The notes: generated by a model from the letters alone, not told the origin. A stretch of 64,000 nucleotides of DNA from Asterella californica (GCA_036924285.1 JAYKYS010000014.1:9486001-9550000), one strand, 5' to 3'. Shown: positions 36,110-47,143, counted from the stretch's first letter. Translations and numbers: made by a program.

Positions 36110-37545
36110 TTGATGCTAACTGGGTATTTGCAGTTCCTAACCCTATACTAAAGACACAAGGGGGCTGCTTGATCATTTTCTGTGCAAAACTCACGTACAG
36201 TGAACTAACATAAAAGAGCACCTTAAGAGATTACCTTGTATATGCGACTTCTCGATGGACGGTTTGAGAGATTGAGAGGTCTAGTGCATGCGCACAGGGT
36301 GTCATTAGATTCAGATATGTACAGACTACTCAAACGATAAGACGGCTCGTGAAGAGGTGGATGAGGTTGTTTGTTTTGGAAAAAAATAAGACGGAGAGAA
36401 AAGAAATTACAATGCTCAAGTGATCTACGAAAGAGACCATTCAGATCGTTTCAGAGTCCAAACTTGATGTCCTTGGATCCATCAAGGTGAGAACACAAAA
36501 TTCTACAAGAAATTGAAGATGATTTGAATTTTCATCGAGAGGTTTTGGAGTTGTGAGAAAAATTGGCACATAGAGAGACACTTACGTCAGATTTTTGTTC
36601 GTCTGACTTGAGGTTGGGTTCTTCTTCGCGATCGATGACATTTGTGGCATATGCATCAACGCAGTATTTGTTCTTGATGCATATGTGACCATGCAGTCCT
36701 TATCTAGTATACGAGTAGACTATACGTATATCGGATTGTTGTGTTGTGCTTGGTGAGTGAAGTTGAGCCGCAGAATAAAGATTTACGTCAGTTTTTCGCT
36801 TCATGCGATCAGATTTCTCATCGTTCTTCTCGAGAGGACTTTCAAACTACTTGTTTGGAGTGTCGTTGGGATCAAGATAGCTAGATCTTCCTACCAGAGA
36901 ATATGGATTTCATATCAGATGATCTGTTTTGTAGGTGTACGTGATTTTAAGTCAGAGGAGGATATTTGAGAAGTTCAATCATCTAAGACCAAAACTTGGA
37001 GATATCTTGACTAGCGAGAGTCAAATCTGACGGTTCTTGGAGCCAACGGAGTCAAGAAGGAAGATCCTATTGATATCTGAAGACTGTTTGACCAAAAAAA
37101 GAAGTTCTCATATAGATCTTGTTTGGTTCTTTCTCTACGATTTTTGTCCTTTTGGACTTGTTGGAGTTATAGTTCATTATGTATGACATGTGGTAGCTAA
37201 TTTAGCTTAGGGTTTGTACGATGATGTTGGTTGGATTAGGGTTTGAATTGTAGTGATACTATTGCAAATGAGTGTTTTCTTTACTTTGAGATACGTTTAC
37301 ATAGTTTGGGTATAGATTGAGATTCAAAGACTTGCTTCAAGAGGTTGGGTTTAGATTACAGACCACTTAGATCTCTTTACCAATTTTGTTTCAATATAGA
37401 AAAATGAGAGTGTATAGAAAGTGAGGATTGGAGCGAAGCTTGTTCTCGTGGTTGTTTTTCTCTCTCATATTTTTTAGCACACAATATCTCCACAATCAAA
37501 AACTTGGCATTTTTCTAGACAACCTTCATGCATAATATGATATGA
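36110..37545 (+). repeat. 5' LTR of element 2
   Basis: Reverse-complement match to the element 1 LTRs. Examples are TGGGTATTTGCAG (36120), CATGCGCACAGGGTGTCATT, the CTTGATGTCCTTGGATCCATCA block, TTACGTCAGTTTTTCGC, AAACTTGGAGATAT, and AGCACACAATATCTCCACAATC at the end. GTGGTGAACTCGATGTGAAG follows at about 37551. Divergence is high. Confidence 0.75.
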
Positions 37546-37602
37546 TACCGTGGTGAACTCGATGTGAAGATCAGAAGTGGAGATTTCTTTTATGTTTGAA
37601 CT

Positions 37603-38660
37603 TTGAAGAAAAAATTGATAATCACGAGTGGAGACGAGAACGGTGACAGAGACAGAGCTAGTGGTTTAGGTGGATTACCAAAGGTGCAGTTGGATCCGGT
37701 GACTACACGATGTTTCAAGCATTCACACTTTGACAAACAATCTGATGAACAAAAAGAAGCCTTGGTGACGAATGTACTTCAAGTTGTGGTAATCAAGGTT
37801 GACCAATTTGATGAGAGGGATGTCTCAAGATGTCTGAAGCATTATGTGAAGCAGATGGAGTTGAATTGAATATTAGAAGATGAGATGATTGAGACGTTTG
37901 AGTTGGCAGCACTCCAAAGATTAGCGATCATGATAAAATGTTAACAACGCATTTTGGCAAGGATTGGGATGTTTGCTCATGCGTTAACGGACGAGTACTT
38001 CTTGGAGAACTCAAAGCCGAGAAGTCATTCTTGGAGTGGATTGAGCAAGCAAGGAAGGATTTACAAGCTACTGAGTTGCTTAAGGAGTTTGAGAAACAAT
38101 TTTCTTGATTGTTCAGGATGGAGAAGTTGACGTTGTAGTCTAATAAGATTGAGTTATTTCTTCAAGCTGTGGATGAGAAGCTACAAGAGAAGCTAGAGGT
38201 ACTTCTGGAGGACAAAGAGGAAGATAATGGATTGATAAATAGTTGGAAGAAAGTTGAAGAAGCGGTTGGTCTACTTACTAAGAAGGAGCGAACACGAGAG
38301 AAGGTTCTTATTAGGAGACCAACACCAGCACATACTGATGTAGTACTTGTTCTTGCAGTTCGATCAACAGTTCTTCTTGCTAGACAGGTGGTACCAATTG
38401 CTCTCGTTGTGCTAGTTGTCTAGTCACCCATAGCATCTCTGAAGAAGGATGATTGAAGCCTCGAGGAGATCATGATGTGAGACTTTAGATCAAGCTTGTA
38501 AGATTGGAAAAGCAGGGATTTGCAAGCGGATCAATATCCGTTAGGAAGCAAGGATGGATCTAGCGATGTATCTTGTGCGATGGTACCGACCATCCGCACC
38601 AAGATTGCAAAGAATTAATGGATATCTTACAACAAGGAATAATTTTCAGGAAAGATGGGA
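37603..38660 (+). pseudogene. Gag of element 2, broken
   Basis: Open pieces at 37603-37869 (FDERDVSRCLKHYVKQME, matching element 1) and 38169-38423 (DEKLQEKLEVLLEDKEEDNG) surround frameshifted sequence. The zinc knuckle CILCDGTDHPHQDC is intact at 38567-38608 (CX2CX4HX4C); the element 1 copy has a stop there. ILQQGIIFRKDGKIALRDTGALL follows. Confidence 0.78.
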
Positions 38661-39099
38661 AGATAGCACTGAGAGATACGGGTGCGCTTCTTCATATCTA
38701 CTTCAGTAGACAAGAGATGAAGAAGTTTGTTGAAGATCACTTATCAGCACAAGTAGTTGCAATAGTGGAGGTTGAAACCTACGGTACAAGGGTTGAGGAT
38801 CAAGATAAGAGAAGTTTTGGTGAGCATGTTGAGCCAAGTGAATTGTTGTCATCTGTCATCTTCATGAAACACAAAGAGAAGATAACATGTGAGACGTTAT
38901 TGAGGACAGCTGCTATGATCCGAAGAGATATTAGATCGGAGGATCTGATATAAGGTCTATCGATACATGCTTACTTTGTCAAGAACCAACACTGACGTTG
39001 TTGGAAAAGAAGAGAAGACGAGATTGAAATGATGTAGAGGAATGAACTTCTTCCAAGAGATAAACTCGAGGGGAGAAACTTTGTCGAGAACTTTGAGAT

Positions 39100-39937
39100 G
39101 CAAGATCTTAAGATCTGCCAATGGATGACGCTCCTTCTCTGTCAAAGAAGAGAGCAAAGAAGCCACAGAAAGAGAAAGTTGAACCTGTTGCATACAAGTT
39201 ACAGTTAGATATCGAGGTTGCACTTGACTTGAAGGAGCCTTGGAAGATCATATTTCAAATGTGAGGTGAAGTTTATCTTAAGGAAAGTTTTGGGCTTTGC
39301 TAAGCATGGGTTTCATGATGTCATCATCAACATCATCAAGCGAAAGTGAAAGATTACGAATGAGGTTGTCTTATCACATGGTTTAGGTATTAGGGTGTTA
39401 ATAGATGAAGTGAAAGAGCTTGCAAATTGCAGTTGCATTCTACATGAAGAAGAAAGAGATCGAAGGTGTCGGATATATTTTGAAGATGAAGAGGAGGATG
39501 GGAAGCACAACTCAAATCATTACAGTCATAGTAACTGGGCTCGAGCTATGACAGAGATATTGGTGAGGATTGAAGATTTGGATGAGGTGATGGTTGCTCT
39601 AATTGACCATAGGTCAGAAATTAACATCATGTCGAAGGAGTTGTACAAAAAGAGAAAACGACCTATCGACATAAAACATAGATGGGTCACAAGAGCATCC
39701 AACAACACAAGAAGAGATTTGTATGAAGCTTGTACATAGATTAATGTGTAGATAGATGATATTATCATCGAGCAGAACTTCTTTCTTCAAGAAGCAACAT
39801 CATACATGCTCATCCTTGAACAACCTTTCATCACAACAATTCTGACAAAGACAATGGTGTTAGACGACGGGTCTGCTTATGCTAGGATCCAAAGTCATGA
39901 TGGAAAGAGAACGGTACATGTGGTGCCCACCAATTAC
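39100..39937 (+). pseudogene. Linker and protease region of element 2, cut by insertion
   Basis: Contains YKLQLDIEV-like and FGFAKHGFHDVIINIIKRK-like blocks, then open pieces 39395-39739 (VMVALIDHRSEINIMSKELY, protease box with DHRS) and 39806-39991 (VLDDGSAYARIQSHDGKRTV). Similarity to element 1 stops near CCAATTAC (about 39930-39937) and resumes at 45261, marking the insertion point. Confidence 0.7.
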
Positions 39938-40913
39938 AGGATTCACGAAGTTTTGAAATTTTTGAGATTAATAACTTGTTTGTATAACTGAAGAAGCGTT
40001 GTTCCTTAAGATTACGGCTTCCTTAGAAGGAAGATGATCTTATGAGCTGCTTGTAATAATAAGTTGACTTCTTTGAAAGACGACCGTCTTCCGGGAAGCG
40101 TCTTCTCGGTGATGTCTTCGGAAGACGGAAGACGGCAGAAGACACGTATCTTTCGGAAGACGGCGACCGCGGAAGCTTAACCACGTCAGAAGTAGGTGCA
40201 CCTACCAGGTAGCACCGAACAGGTTAGGTAGGTCGAGAGGGTCGAAACTCCTAAACTGCGGGGAAGATGCACAGGAAGCGCATTAGCGCATTTCAGCTTC
40301 CCGCAGCAGGAGTGCTTCTTGGTTGAGAAGATCGATTCGAGGGTGAGCTTTGAGTGAGGAGGCAGCGAGGTGAAATTGAGTGAGGTTAGGATCGATTAGA
40401 AGCTAGAAGGAAGGCGAGGTCGAATTGCTGAAGCGCAGGAAGCGCAGTGAGCTGAAGGCGTTTCTTGTGAACTCCCGGAAGCTGACATTGTAGGACGGCT
40501 GAGTGTAATCAAAGGTGTACGGCTTAATGGATTGAGGCGTAGTCAGGAGCTGACGACGGAAGCAGCTCAGTGGGGTCGCATTGGAGCTGGGACCAGAGCC
40601 GGAAGCGCGCAGAAGAAGAAGACAACTCGAGAAGCAGACAAAAGATAGTCGAGGTTCTTCCCATGTTCTTTTCGCTTCTCATTGCTTCTCGCCTTTGTTT
40701 GGTATCCCCCGCGCTTCCCTGGTGGTTTGCAGGCAACCTGATCGATCAATTCCCCCATCCCTATTTTCCTATTGTGACATTGGGCGCGGAAGTGCTGCCC
40801 AATTTTCGTCAGACATCTTCTTGCTTCTTCCCGAGTTCAATCTTGGAGATCTCTCGGAGATCCCAGCTATCAATTTCCCTACCACACCATCCCTGTACTC
40901 CCGACCTTGAACA

Positions 40914-41003
40914 GAAGACGCTTCGGAAGATTGGAACATCTTCGGAAGACGCTTCTGAAACTTGACTGTCTTCGGAAGACGCTTCGGAAGCCTGACTGTC
41001 TTT
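40914..41003. repeat. Tandem repeat, 30-31 nt unit, 3 copies
   Basis: Three units begin GAAGACGCTTC[G/T]GAA and end near C[A/T]TCTTCG or CTGTCTTTG; a partial fourth (GAAGTCGACTG) follows. Each unit pairs with itself (GTCTTCGGAAGAC), so the array can fold into short hairpins. Antisense ORFs here only reflect the repeat. Confidence 0.85.
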
Positions 41004-42386
41004 GGAAGTCGACTGTACACAATTCGTATCAAGAGTGGATTTGCTTTGGTTTGGTGTTAAGAGAGGCTTGGTACGAATTCCGAGTGGCTTGGTGAGTTGT
41101 TTGTTAATTCGAGAAGTTGGAAGTCGAGAACTAGGCCTGTGCATCCTGGTCTTCCAAGCTTCTCAAATCCACATCTTCCAAGAGAGACTAGAAGACTGGA
41201 AGGGCTGGCAAAATGCGCGAGAAGACGTGAGGGTCCATTTCGGATCTCTTCTGTCCGACCCATAGCAGCGCATTCTTTCTTCTTCTCAAACTTAGGAGAG
41301 AGTCGTGAGAAGTCTTGCTGGCAGAATCTGGAGAGAATGGTCGAGGGTCATGTCTTCCCATCATGCAGCAAGCTTCTTCTGAGTGTGTATGAGAGGTGAG
41401 AAGTCAGAAGAACAGAGTGCAAATGTCTTGAGTCTGTTGTGAGGATAGATTGCGCGTAGGAAGAAGAAGACAGGTGAGATCAGTGAAGGAAAGCCTGACT
41501 TCGGGAGGTCTTCCGAAGAAGACATTGAATCGGAAGCTGTCTTGGGAGTCTTCCCAGAGGTCACTGTCACCGTAGGAGCCCGCAACCATCTTCTTAACCT
41601 GTTATGCACTCTACGTTTCGCGAATCTTGTATCTTCTGATAGGAAGTAGGATGTAATGCAAGTTGGGTTGTCTTCTTGGTAATCCATGCGAGGCCTTGCT
41701 TAGTTAAGATTGTTTAGATATAGCTCGGAAGACGAGAGCTATCTAGGAAGCACTGTTAGAATCCCGGAAGACGGAGTAGCTGTCTTCTGGAAGACTAGTT
41801 TCGTCTTCTTAGAAGTAGAAGCTAGACTGTGGGCACTTGGGAAGAACTGAGCCTTCAGCTCATAGTAAGTGCGTGTGACTTAGTGCAACAGATCTTCCAG
41901 TATGTCGATGCATCTTCGAGGGTTGGTGTTACCGGCATCAGAGTTGGCCGAGGCCACACCCTTCCTCAAAGAGTTGGGTCTCGACTTATTCCTGTGGGAT
42001 TGGAACCTTACCGACCAAGGACTTCTGGAGGAGGTTTGGGTAGCATTAGCGTCTCGCAATCGTGTACCTGCGAAGGCAGGAGTAGCTCGAGGAAGACCAT
42101 CTTCTTGGACTGAAGATTGATGGCGCAAGGCCTTCCACAGGTCAGAATCCGAGGACCGAGGTTATTGACTCGAGAAGAAGATCTTACCCAGGATCGTAAG
42201 TGAGTGGCATGTGCCTGGAAGCACAACTTGCCTCTTCATGGAGGACAGGCAGGGAAGGAAAGGATGGAAGATCGAATCTAACCGGGAGCCGAAGAAGCGA
42301 GCTGGGTAGCGAACCGGGAGCCGAAGAAGCGAGCCGAAGTACCGACACCAGGGAGTCTTCCGAAGACTCTAGAAGACGAAGGATGG

Positions 42387-43703
42387 ATGGATACTCCTAC
42401 TGCGATGCGAGGAAGCGTAGTAAAGAGGACCGCTTCTACCATGGGGAGAGATCTTCCACCCTGGAAGATGAGAAGAGTAGCTTCTTCTCGTGTGCAGAAG
42501 CTGAAGACCGTTGTGGTGGAAGAGGCATCCTTGTCTCTGGAAGACAAGGTCGACACCTCCAATCGAATTGTGGAGATGAACCTGTCTTCCGCAGGAAGAA
42601 GACTGGAAGAGTTCAGTGCCTTCTTCCACTCAGAGATCCAACCAGCTATGGAGTTGCTGGAGAAGAGAGCGAAGGCTCAAGAGAAGCCCTTATAGCCTGG
42701 ATTCGGTCTACGCACCTTGATGCGTCAAGAAGAAGACCAGAAGAAGACAAAAGCGCTGGAAGCTAGTCTCCGCACCACGAAGAAGCTCGCAGCGAGGTAC
42801 AAGGCGGAAGCAGCCGCTTCTGCCAAGGAGCTGACCCAACTGAAGAAGACCAACCAGGAGTTGCAGGCGCGTTTACAGCAGCGCGACCAAGAGGTTCTCC
42901 GAGTGCGGGGGAAGATCACCGCACTCGTAGAGGAGAAGACAACATGGAAGATGCACCGGGAAGCTGCAGAAGCGCGAGCTGCAGCCGAGAAGACGCAGCG
43001 GGAAGCAGCGGAAGCTCGTGCGCAAGAGATGCTAGCACAGTCGGTGAAAGCGCTTCGAAAGAAGTTCAACTTCACCGCGGGTAGGAAGTTGCTTACCTTG
43101 GCTAGAGAGTGGGACGATGAGTCCAAGGCGATGTTGGTAGAGTGCAAGGAGAGTATGTTCCGGTACTTGGATAGGTAGATAGAGAGGATGAAGACACTCT
43201 ATGGACTTCCCTCGACTCCGTCACCGGTAACTACATCTTCCTCAGCCTTAGTATCATCGATCGGTGCCGACTTGGTGAAAGAGGAGTTCGACCTCGCTGT
43301 GCACTTGGTAGTGACAGCGTTGGAAGCCGAGAAGACTCCGGAAGAAGCCCCGGAAGACAGGATGTCTTCTGGAAAACAGGAAGAAGAACCGTCTTCCCAG
43401 ATATTCCGCGTGGATGAAGCGACTTCCCCGGATCCCTATGAGGTTGCCATGGTCCCTAGTACCGAATCAATGCTCCAGAAGAGCGAGGAAGCACCACTCG
43501 ACTCCGCTTCCCAAAAGACGCTTCTGTCTTCCGAAGCAGAAGCAGAAGCCGAGGAAGAAGCAGCAGCAGCGACAGCAGGGCCAGCAAAGAACGATGAGGT
43601 GGAAGCCACCTCAGTGTTACCCGAGGTGTTCGCAGGGCTTTCTAGCTTATCAAAAGCGGCGTTAGGAGCTCCGGTAGAGATTGCCTCCGAGCAATCAGAG
43701 TAG
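42387..43703 (+). pseudogene. Coiled-coil, gag-like ORF interrupted by two TAG codons
   Basis: Three open pieces lie in one frame: 42387-42695, 42717-43178 and 43188-43703. The joints are in-frame TAG codons (42693-42695 and 43176-43178), and the sequence between them reads on naturally (PGFGLRTL and IER). Together this is about 438 codons. The middle part is an Ala/Glu/Lys/Gln-rich coiled coil (about 43 to 110 residues into that piece) followed by AGRKLLTLAREWDDESKAML. The last part is acidic and Ser/Glu/Ala-rich. The frame is open some distance upstream of 42387, so the true start is unknown. It may be the gag of the nested element; no enzyme motif is seen. TAG could arise from CAG by cytosine deamination. 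Confidence 0.5.
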
Positions 43704-45164
43704 ATAGTAAACACAACCGACGTTGACATTTTCCAAATTTAGTAGGACCGAACATGCTATCTTCAGGGTGGCAGTTTTCTGTGTAAAATTAGTTAGGCAG
43801 CCATGTGGCAACATAGGTAGCGTAGGAACAACAAGGTGGATGGCTAATCAGGAAGGGAAATGGCTTGCATGTGGAGTGGTAGCCTTCTGACAGTGCCCAT
43901 CTCTCTCTAGTGATCGTCTCCTCTGTTTTTTTCTCGTAGTAGAAGGCATAAGTAGGATCGAAGAGTAAGAAATCTAGTTACACACACACTACACCCGATG
44001 TTAGAGACATACGAATAGACTAGGATTATACCGGAGGGGTCTGCATGCTCGTTACCAGCAGTGGTTCGAAGATGTAGATAGAGATAGTGGACAGTTTAGG
44101 AACAGAGAACGGCATCCTCGTGCAGTCCTGTTGGCTAGACTGTTGTGTCCAGGAGTAGGCGCAGGAAGTAGAGGGAGTGAGCTTCCCAATACCAATGTGA
44201 CATCTTCTCGAGGAATAGATTGCAGATTTGAGTGCAGAAGCTTTGTCCATGTCTTCTGGGTGGTGGGTTTTCTTGGATTCATTCCCGATTGTGCATGAGA
44301 AGCGTTCTTCTTGAGTGGTGGTGACTGTCAACAGTTGTGGAATTGCAGCTTGGCTCGTCCAGTAGAGCACTTCGGATCTACGTGCGGACGGTCTGATGGG
44401 TAAGAGATCTCAGAAGACAGAGTAGTCGGAGCAGCGAAGAGAAGAAGAGAGAAGCTTTCTTCCCACAGCAGAAGACGACATCCTCAAGTGGAAGACGGTG
44501 CAACTGTACACACGTTTGTTGTCTTCCTCCCCAAACTATTACAAGCAGGGATGGCTTGTTAGTCAGGATCCGGACTAGAAGTCTGTCGGAATCTTAATTT
44601 CTCCTTTTCATCTTGTTTTCTCTTGTTTGGATTTTTCCTTCTTCCCCATCTTCCCTCATCTTCCCCATCTTCTTACCTTCTTCTAGTGAGCTTCCGAGAC
44701 TTCTATTTAGCTTCCGTGAAAGTGAATGTCGTTGTAGTGCTGCAGGAAGATCATTTCCATAGACAGAAGCCTAGGAAGGCTACAGGGGACATACACCTTG
44801 TGATTAATCTAAACCGTTGGAATGTGAGAGCGAGTAAGATGTAATAGCCGTGCTAGTCGACTTCTGCGAAGCAGGAGCAGTCTTCTGGAGGTGTGAGAAG
44901 CCGAGTTGAACCCCCAGAAGCCGAGAATTGCTTCAGGAAGACGGTACTGAGAAGACCGGAAGAAGTGACCTGGAAGCAGTAAGTGTCTTCCCAAGCTTCT
45001 CTGTGAATAGTTGTGTGATATTTTAGTTAGTAGTTGTTTGTTTAGGTCCAGAGCACCTTTTGGCGAGTCTGGAAGACGCGTGGTTTTGTGAGAAGACGGG
45101 ATTTCTAGGCAAAACCCGTAGGTTTGTGTGTTTGAACAGATCTTAGAACTTAGAGTAGCGTTAC
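43704..45164. other. Non-coding 3' part of the nested insertion
   Basis: GC-moderate, with many GAAGAC/GTCTTC and TTCTTCC runs. The short ORFs (for example 44623-44844) show no family. It probably holds the 3' untranslated region and LTR of the nested element. No duplicate of it was found at the left end of the insertion. Confidence 0.4.
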
Positions 45165-45260
45165 TTGTGCAAATCCTCTGTGGGAACGATATCTTGTATA
45201 CTAAATGGGCAAAAGGAGTAATCCTGCAACACTACAGTACACTTCTTTACTGTGTTGTCA

Positions 45261-45605
45261 AATCACGACCATAATCGATATAGTCTAAGGGAGAAATCGC
45301 TTCCAATGATGAGTGAAGAGTTCAAAGATTTTGGTTAAGTACTACTATGTAGCTGGATTGTAGTGGTGTGCAGGAGAATGTACTCTCGTTTGAAAGAGAA
45401 AATATCTTTTGTATAGAGTTTGTCGGGTTTTCACAGTGTGTGATTCTTGTTTACAAGAAGGTTGAAGAATTGAGAAGAAAAGAACAAAAATATTTGCATG
45501 AGGTTGATTTGGTGTTGAGAGAGTTGGGTGAGTTAGTGGATTAATGGATTTTTTGTGTTTATGAGGAGGATGGATTGGAAGATCTTTTGCGAGAGATACC
45601 CGAGT
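45261..45605 (+). pseudogene. Element 2 pol, protease-RT linker resumed after the insertion
   Basis: Restarts with AATCACGACCATAATCGATATAG (first 20: AATCACGACCATAATCGATA) and PMMSEEFKDFG, then reads KKVEELRRKEQKYLHEVDLVL, a stop and IFCVYEEDGLEDLLREI. It matches element 1 30360-29990 on the opposite strand. The match ends at LREI, where filler sequence takes over. Confidence 0.7.
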
Positions 45606-45935
45606 ATGGTCAAGGTCTCTTCGTGACGCCATAGATCTTGTCCATGTCTCACAACAACGGTGTGACGACACTATGTGTATCTCCAACCACGTCCTCATTT
45701 GAATCGTTGTCCTCCGCTGATGAGACCAGTGCTACTAGTTGGTACCTCACACCACTCCATGTGAATCCATTGCTTATTGTAGCTGAATCTCCGTTGGAAC
45801 CTCCGTGAACCTCCGTGATGATAACCTCGTGTCAATCGCAAACACTAAGCTCTAACTAGAGCGTTTAACGTGACACCAACTTGCCTAACCTCGCTCCTAC
45901 TGAGCTCACCTATTCCTTACTAGGTCGGTAAGGTA
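45606..45935. other. Unrelated filler in place of the RT domain
   Basis: About 330 bp with no similarity to the element 1 pol. It contains a short repeat, CCTCCGTGAACCTCCGTGA, at about 45799. The RT domain that should lie here is absent, so a deletion, or a deletion with insertion, removed it. Confidence 0.5.
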
Positions 45936-46110
45936 AGAGCAACTTGTACTTGTTATCTCGAGCTTGGTACGATGGAGATGATGAAATGATTGAAGATATT
46001 GAAGACGTAGATGTAAATTTTTACTCAATTGCCTACACAAGGAGAGAAAATGAGTTATTTGTTGAAGGATTGTATGATGGTGGATTGCTTGACATTCGAA
46101 GATACCTTAG
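45936..46110 (+). pseudogene. End of RNase H region of element 2
   Basis: Reads YLLSRAWYDGDDEMIEDIEDV, then NFYSIAYTRRENELFVEGLYDG and DIRRYLSMLVK, the direct counterpart of 28335-28150 on the minus strand of element 1. It is cut off at about 46120, where an LTR in the opposite orientation begins (TGGAGATATCTTGTGCTC). Confidence 0.72.
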
Positions 46111-46123
46111 TATGTTGGTCAAG

Positions 46124-47143
46124 CTGTGGAGATATCTTGTGCTCAATAAAGACGAGAGAGAAAAACAACCACGAGAACATGCTCCGCAAGATATTTCAAC
46201 CCTCACTTTATGTACACTTCCGTTTTTCTCTATAGACTCAAAATTGATAAAGAGACCTGAGGGTTCTCTAATCTGCACCCAACCTAGACCCCAAAGTATC
46301 GAAGCGTAACTCAAAGCAAAGAAAACACTCATTTGCTAAGAAAAAGCTTCGCAATAGTATCACCACGATTCAAACTTGATCCAACCAACATCCATGTACA
46401 AACCTTTAGCTAAAACTAACTACCACAAGCCACACATAACGAATTGGAACTCTAACTAGTCTAAAAGAACAAAAACTGCAACGAAAGAACTAGAAAATAT
46501 CTATTTGAGAACTTCTTTCTTTTGTTAGATAATCTTTAGATATCAATAGGGTATTCTTTCATGACTTTGTTGGCTCTAAGAACCTTCATATCCGACTCTC
46601 GATAGTAGAGATATCTCTGATGTTTTATCGTAGATGATCGAACCTCCAAAATCTCCTCATGCGTCTTAAGATCATATACGTCCACAAAACGAATCAACTG
46701 ATCTTAAATCATTCTTCTTTGGTAGGTAGATCTAGCTACATTGATCCTTACGACACCCCAATTAAGTAGTTTGGAGTTCCCCTCGTGAAGAAAGATGAGA
46801 AAATTTGATTGCAAGATCCCGAAGGATCCAAGGACAACAAGTTTGGACTACGAGACAGTCTGAATTGTCCAACTCTCCTTCATAGGTCACTGAAGCACTC
46901 CAATTTCTTTTCCTTCCGTCTCAATTTTTCCTAGAACATACAACACCAATCATGAACTATCTTATCATTTGTCCAGTATTGCTCTATCAGCTTCATAAAA
47001 GTGGTCCAAATCCCTGGATGTCTAACACTAAGACTCTCATGAAATGCTCTAAGCAACTTTGTTGATCTTCTTTACTGCAAATCATCCATAGTGGTATCTC
47101 ACCCTTATGTTTTGACCGCTTCTAAAAAAACTCATCTTACAAC
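46124..47143 (-). mobile_element. Element 3 fragment: LTR joined to integrase piece
   Basis: 46124-46960 matches the LTRs of elements 1 and 2 (GAGAGAAAAACAACCACGAGAA as in element 2; TATCGAAGCGTAACTCAAAGCA as in element 1). 46975-47143 matches element 1 27940-28110, the integrase zinc-binding start (on the minus strand, up to the HESLW-like codons). The LTR-integrase joint is at a different point from element 1. The fragment lies in the opposite orientation to element 2, whose RNase H end it abuts. Confidence 0.75.

Larger units (their letters stand above)
39938..45260 (+). mobile_element. Nested GAAGAC-rich insertion, probably a non-autonomous LTR element
   Basis: Foreign DNA inside element 2. 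The host pol sequence stops at CCAATTAC and restarts at AAATCACGA, which may be the two copies of a target duplication. The insert is GC-richer and extremely rich in GAAGAC, GTCTTC, GGAAG and CTTCC. Its right end (45165-45260) contains TCCTCTGTGGGAACGATATC and ends TGTGTTGTCA, like the 3' end of many plant LTRs, which suggests + orientation. No matching left LTR was recognised. There is no RT, RNase H or integrase; the only convincing coding part is a broken coiled-coil ORF. This fits a gag-only, non-autonomous element. The left edge is uncertain by about 50 bp. Confidence 0.65.
36110..46123 (+). mobile_element. Ty3/Gypsy retrotransposon, inverted relative to element 1 (element 2), interrupted
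   Basis: Same family as element 1 but on the + strand: LTR (36110-37545), gag, linker, protease, then a foreign insertion (about 39938-45260). After that come the protease-RT linker (45261-45605), an unrelated filler (45606-45935) in place of RT, and the end of RNase H (45936-46110). Integrase and the 3' LTR in this orientation are missing; an inverted LTR follows directly. The left edge is diffuse. Confidence 0.82.

Noticed and set aside
40769..41144. Minus-strand ORFs with the repeated words RLPKTV and SEASSEDSQ
   Set aside because: They only translate the 30-nt GAAGAC tandem repeat in two frames; no protein family.
41361..41687. 108-codon minus-strand ORF in the nested insertion
   Set aside because: Opposite to the inferred element orientation, composition driven by GAAGA words, and no motif.
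42725..43147. 140-codon minus-strand ORF
   Set aside because: Antisense to the coiled-coil ORF; the Ser/Ala/Cys-rich reading is a mirror of Ala/Glu/Lys codons.
26322..47143. CRISPR-like or phage-like system in the repeat-rich centre
   Set aside because: The repeats are LTRs and microsatellites of a plant nuclear genome; no spaced identical repeats or cas-like genes exist.
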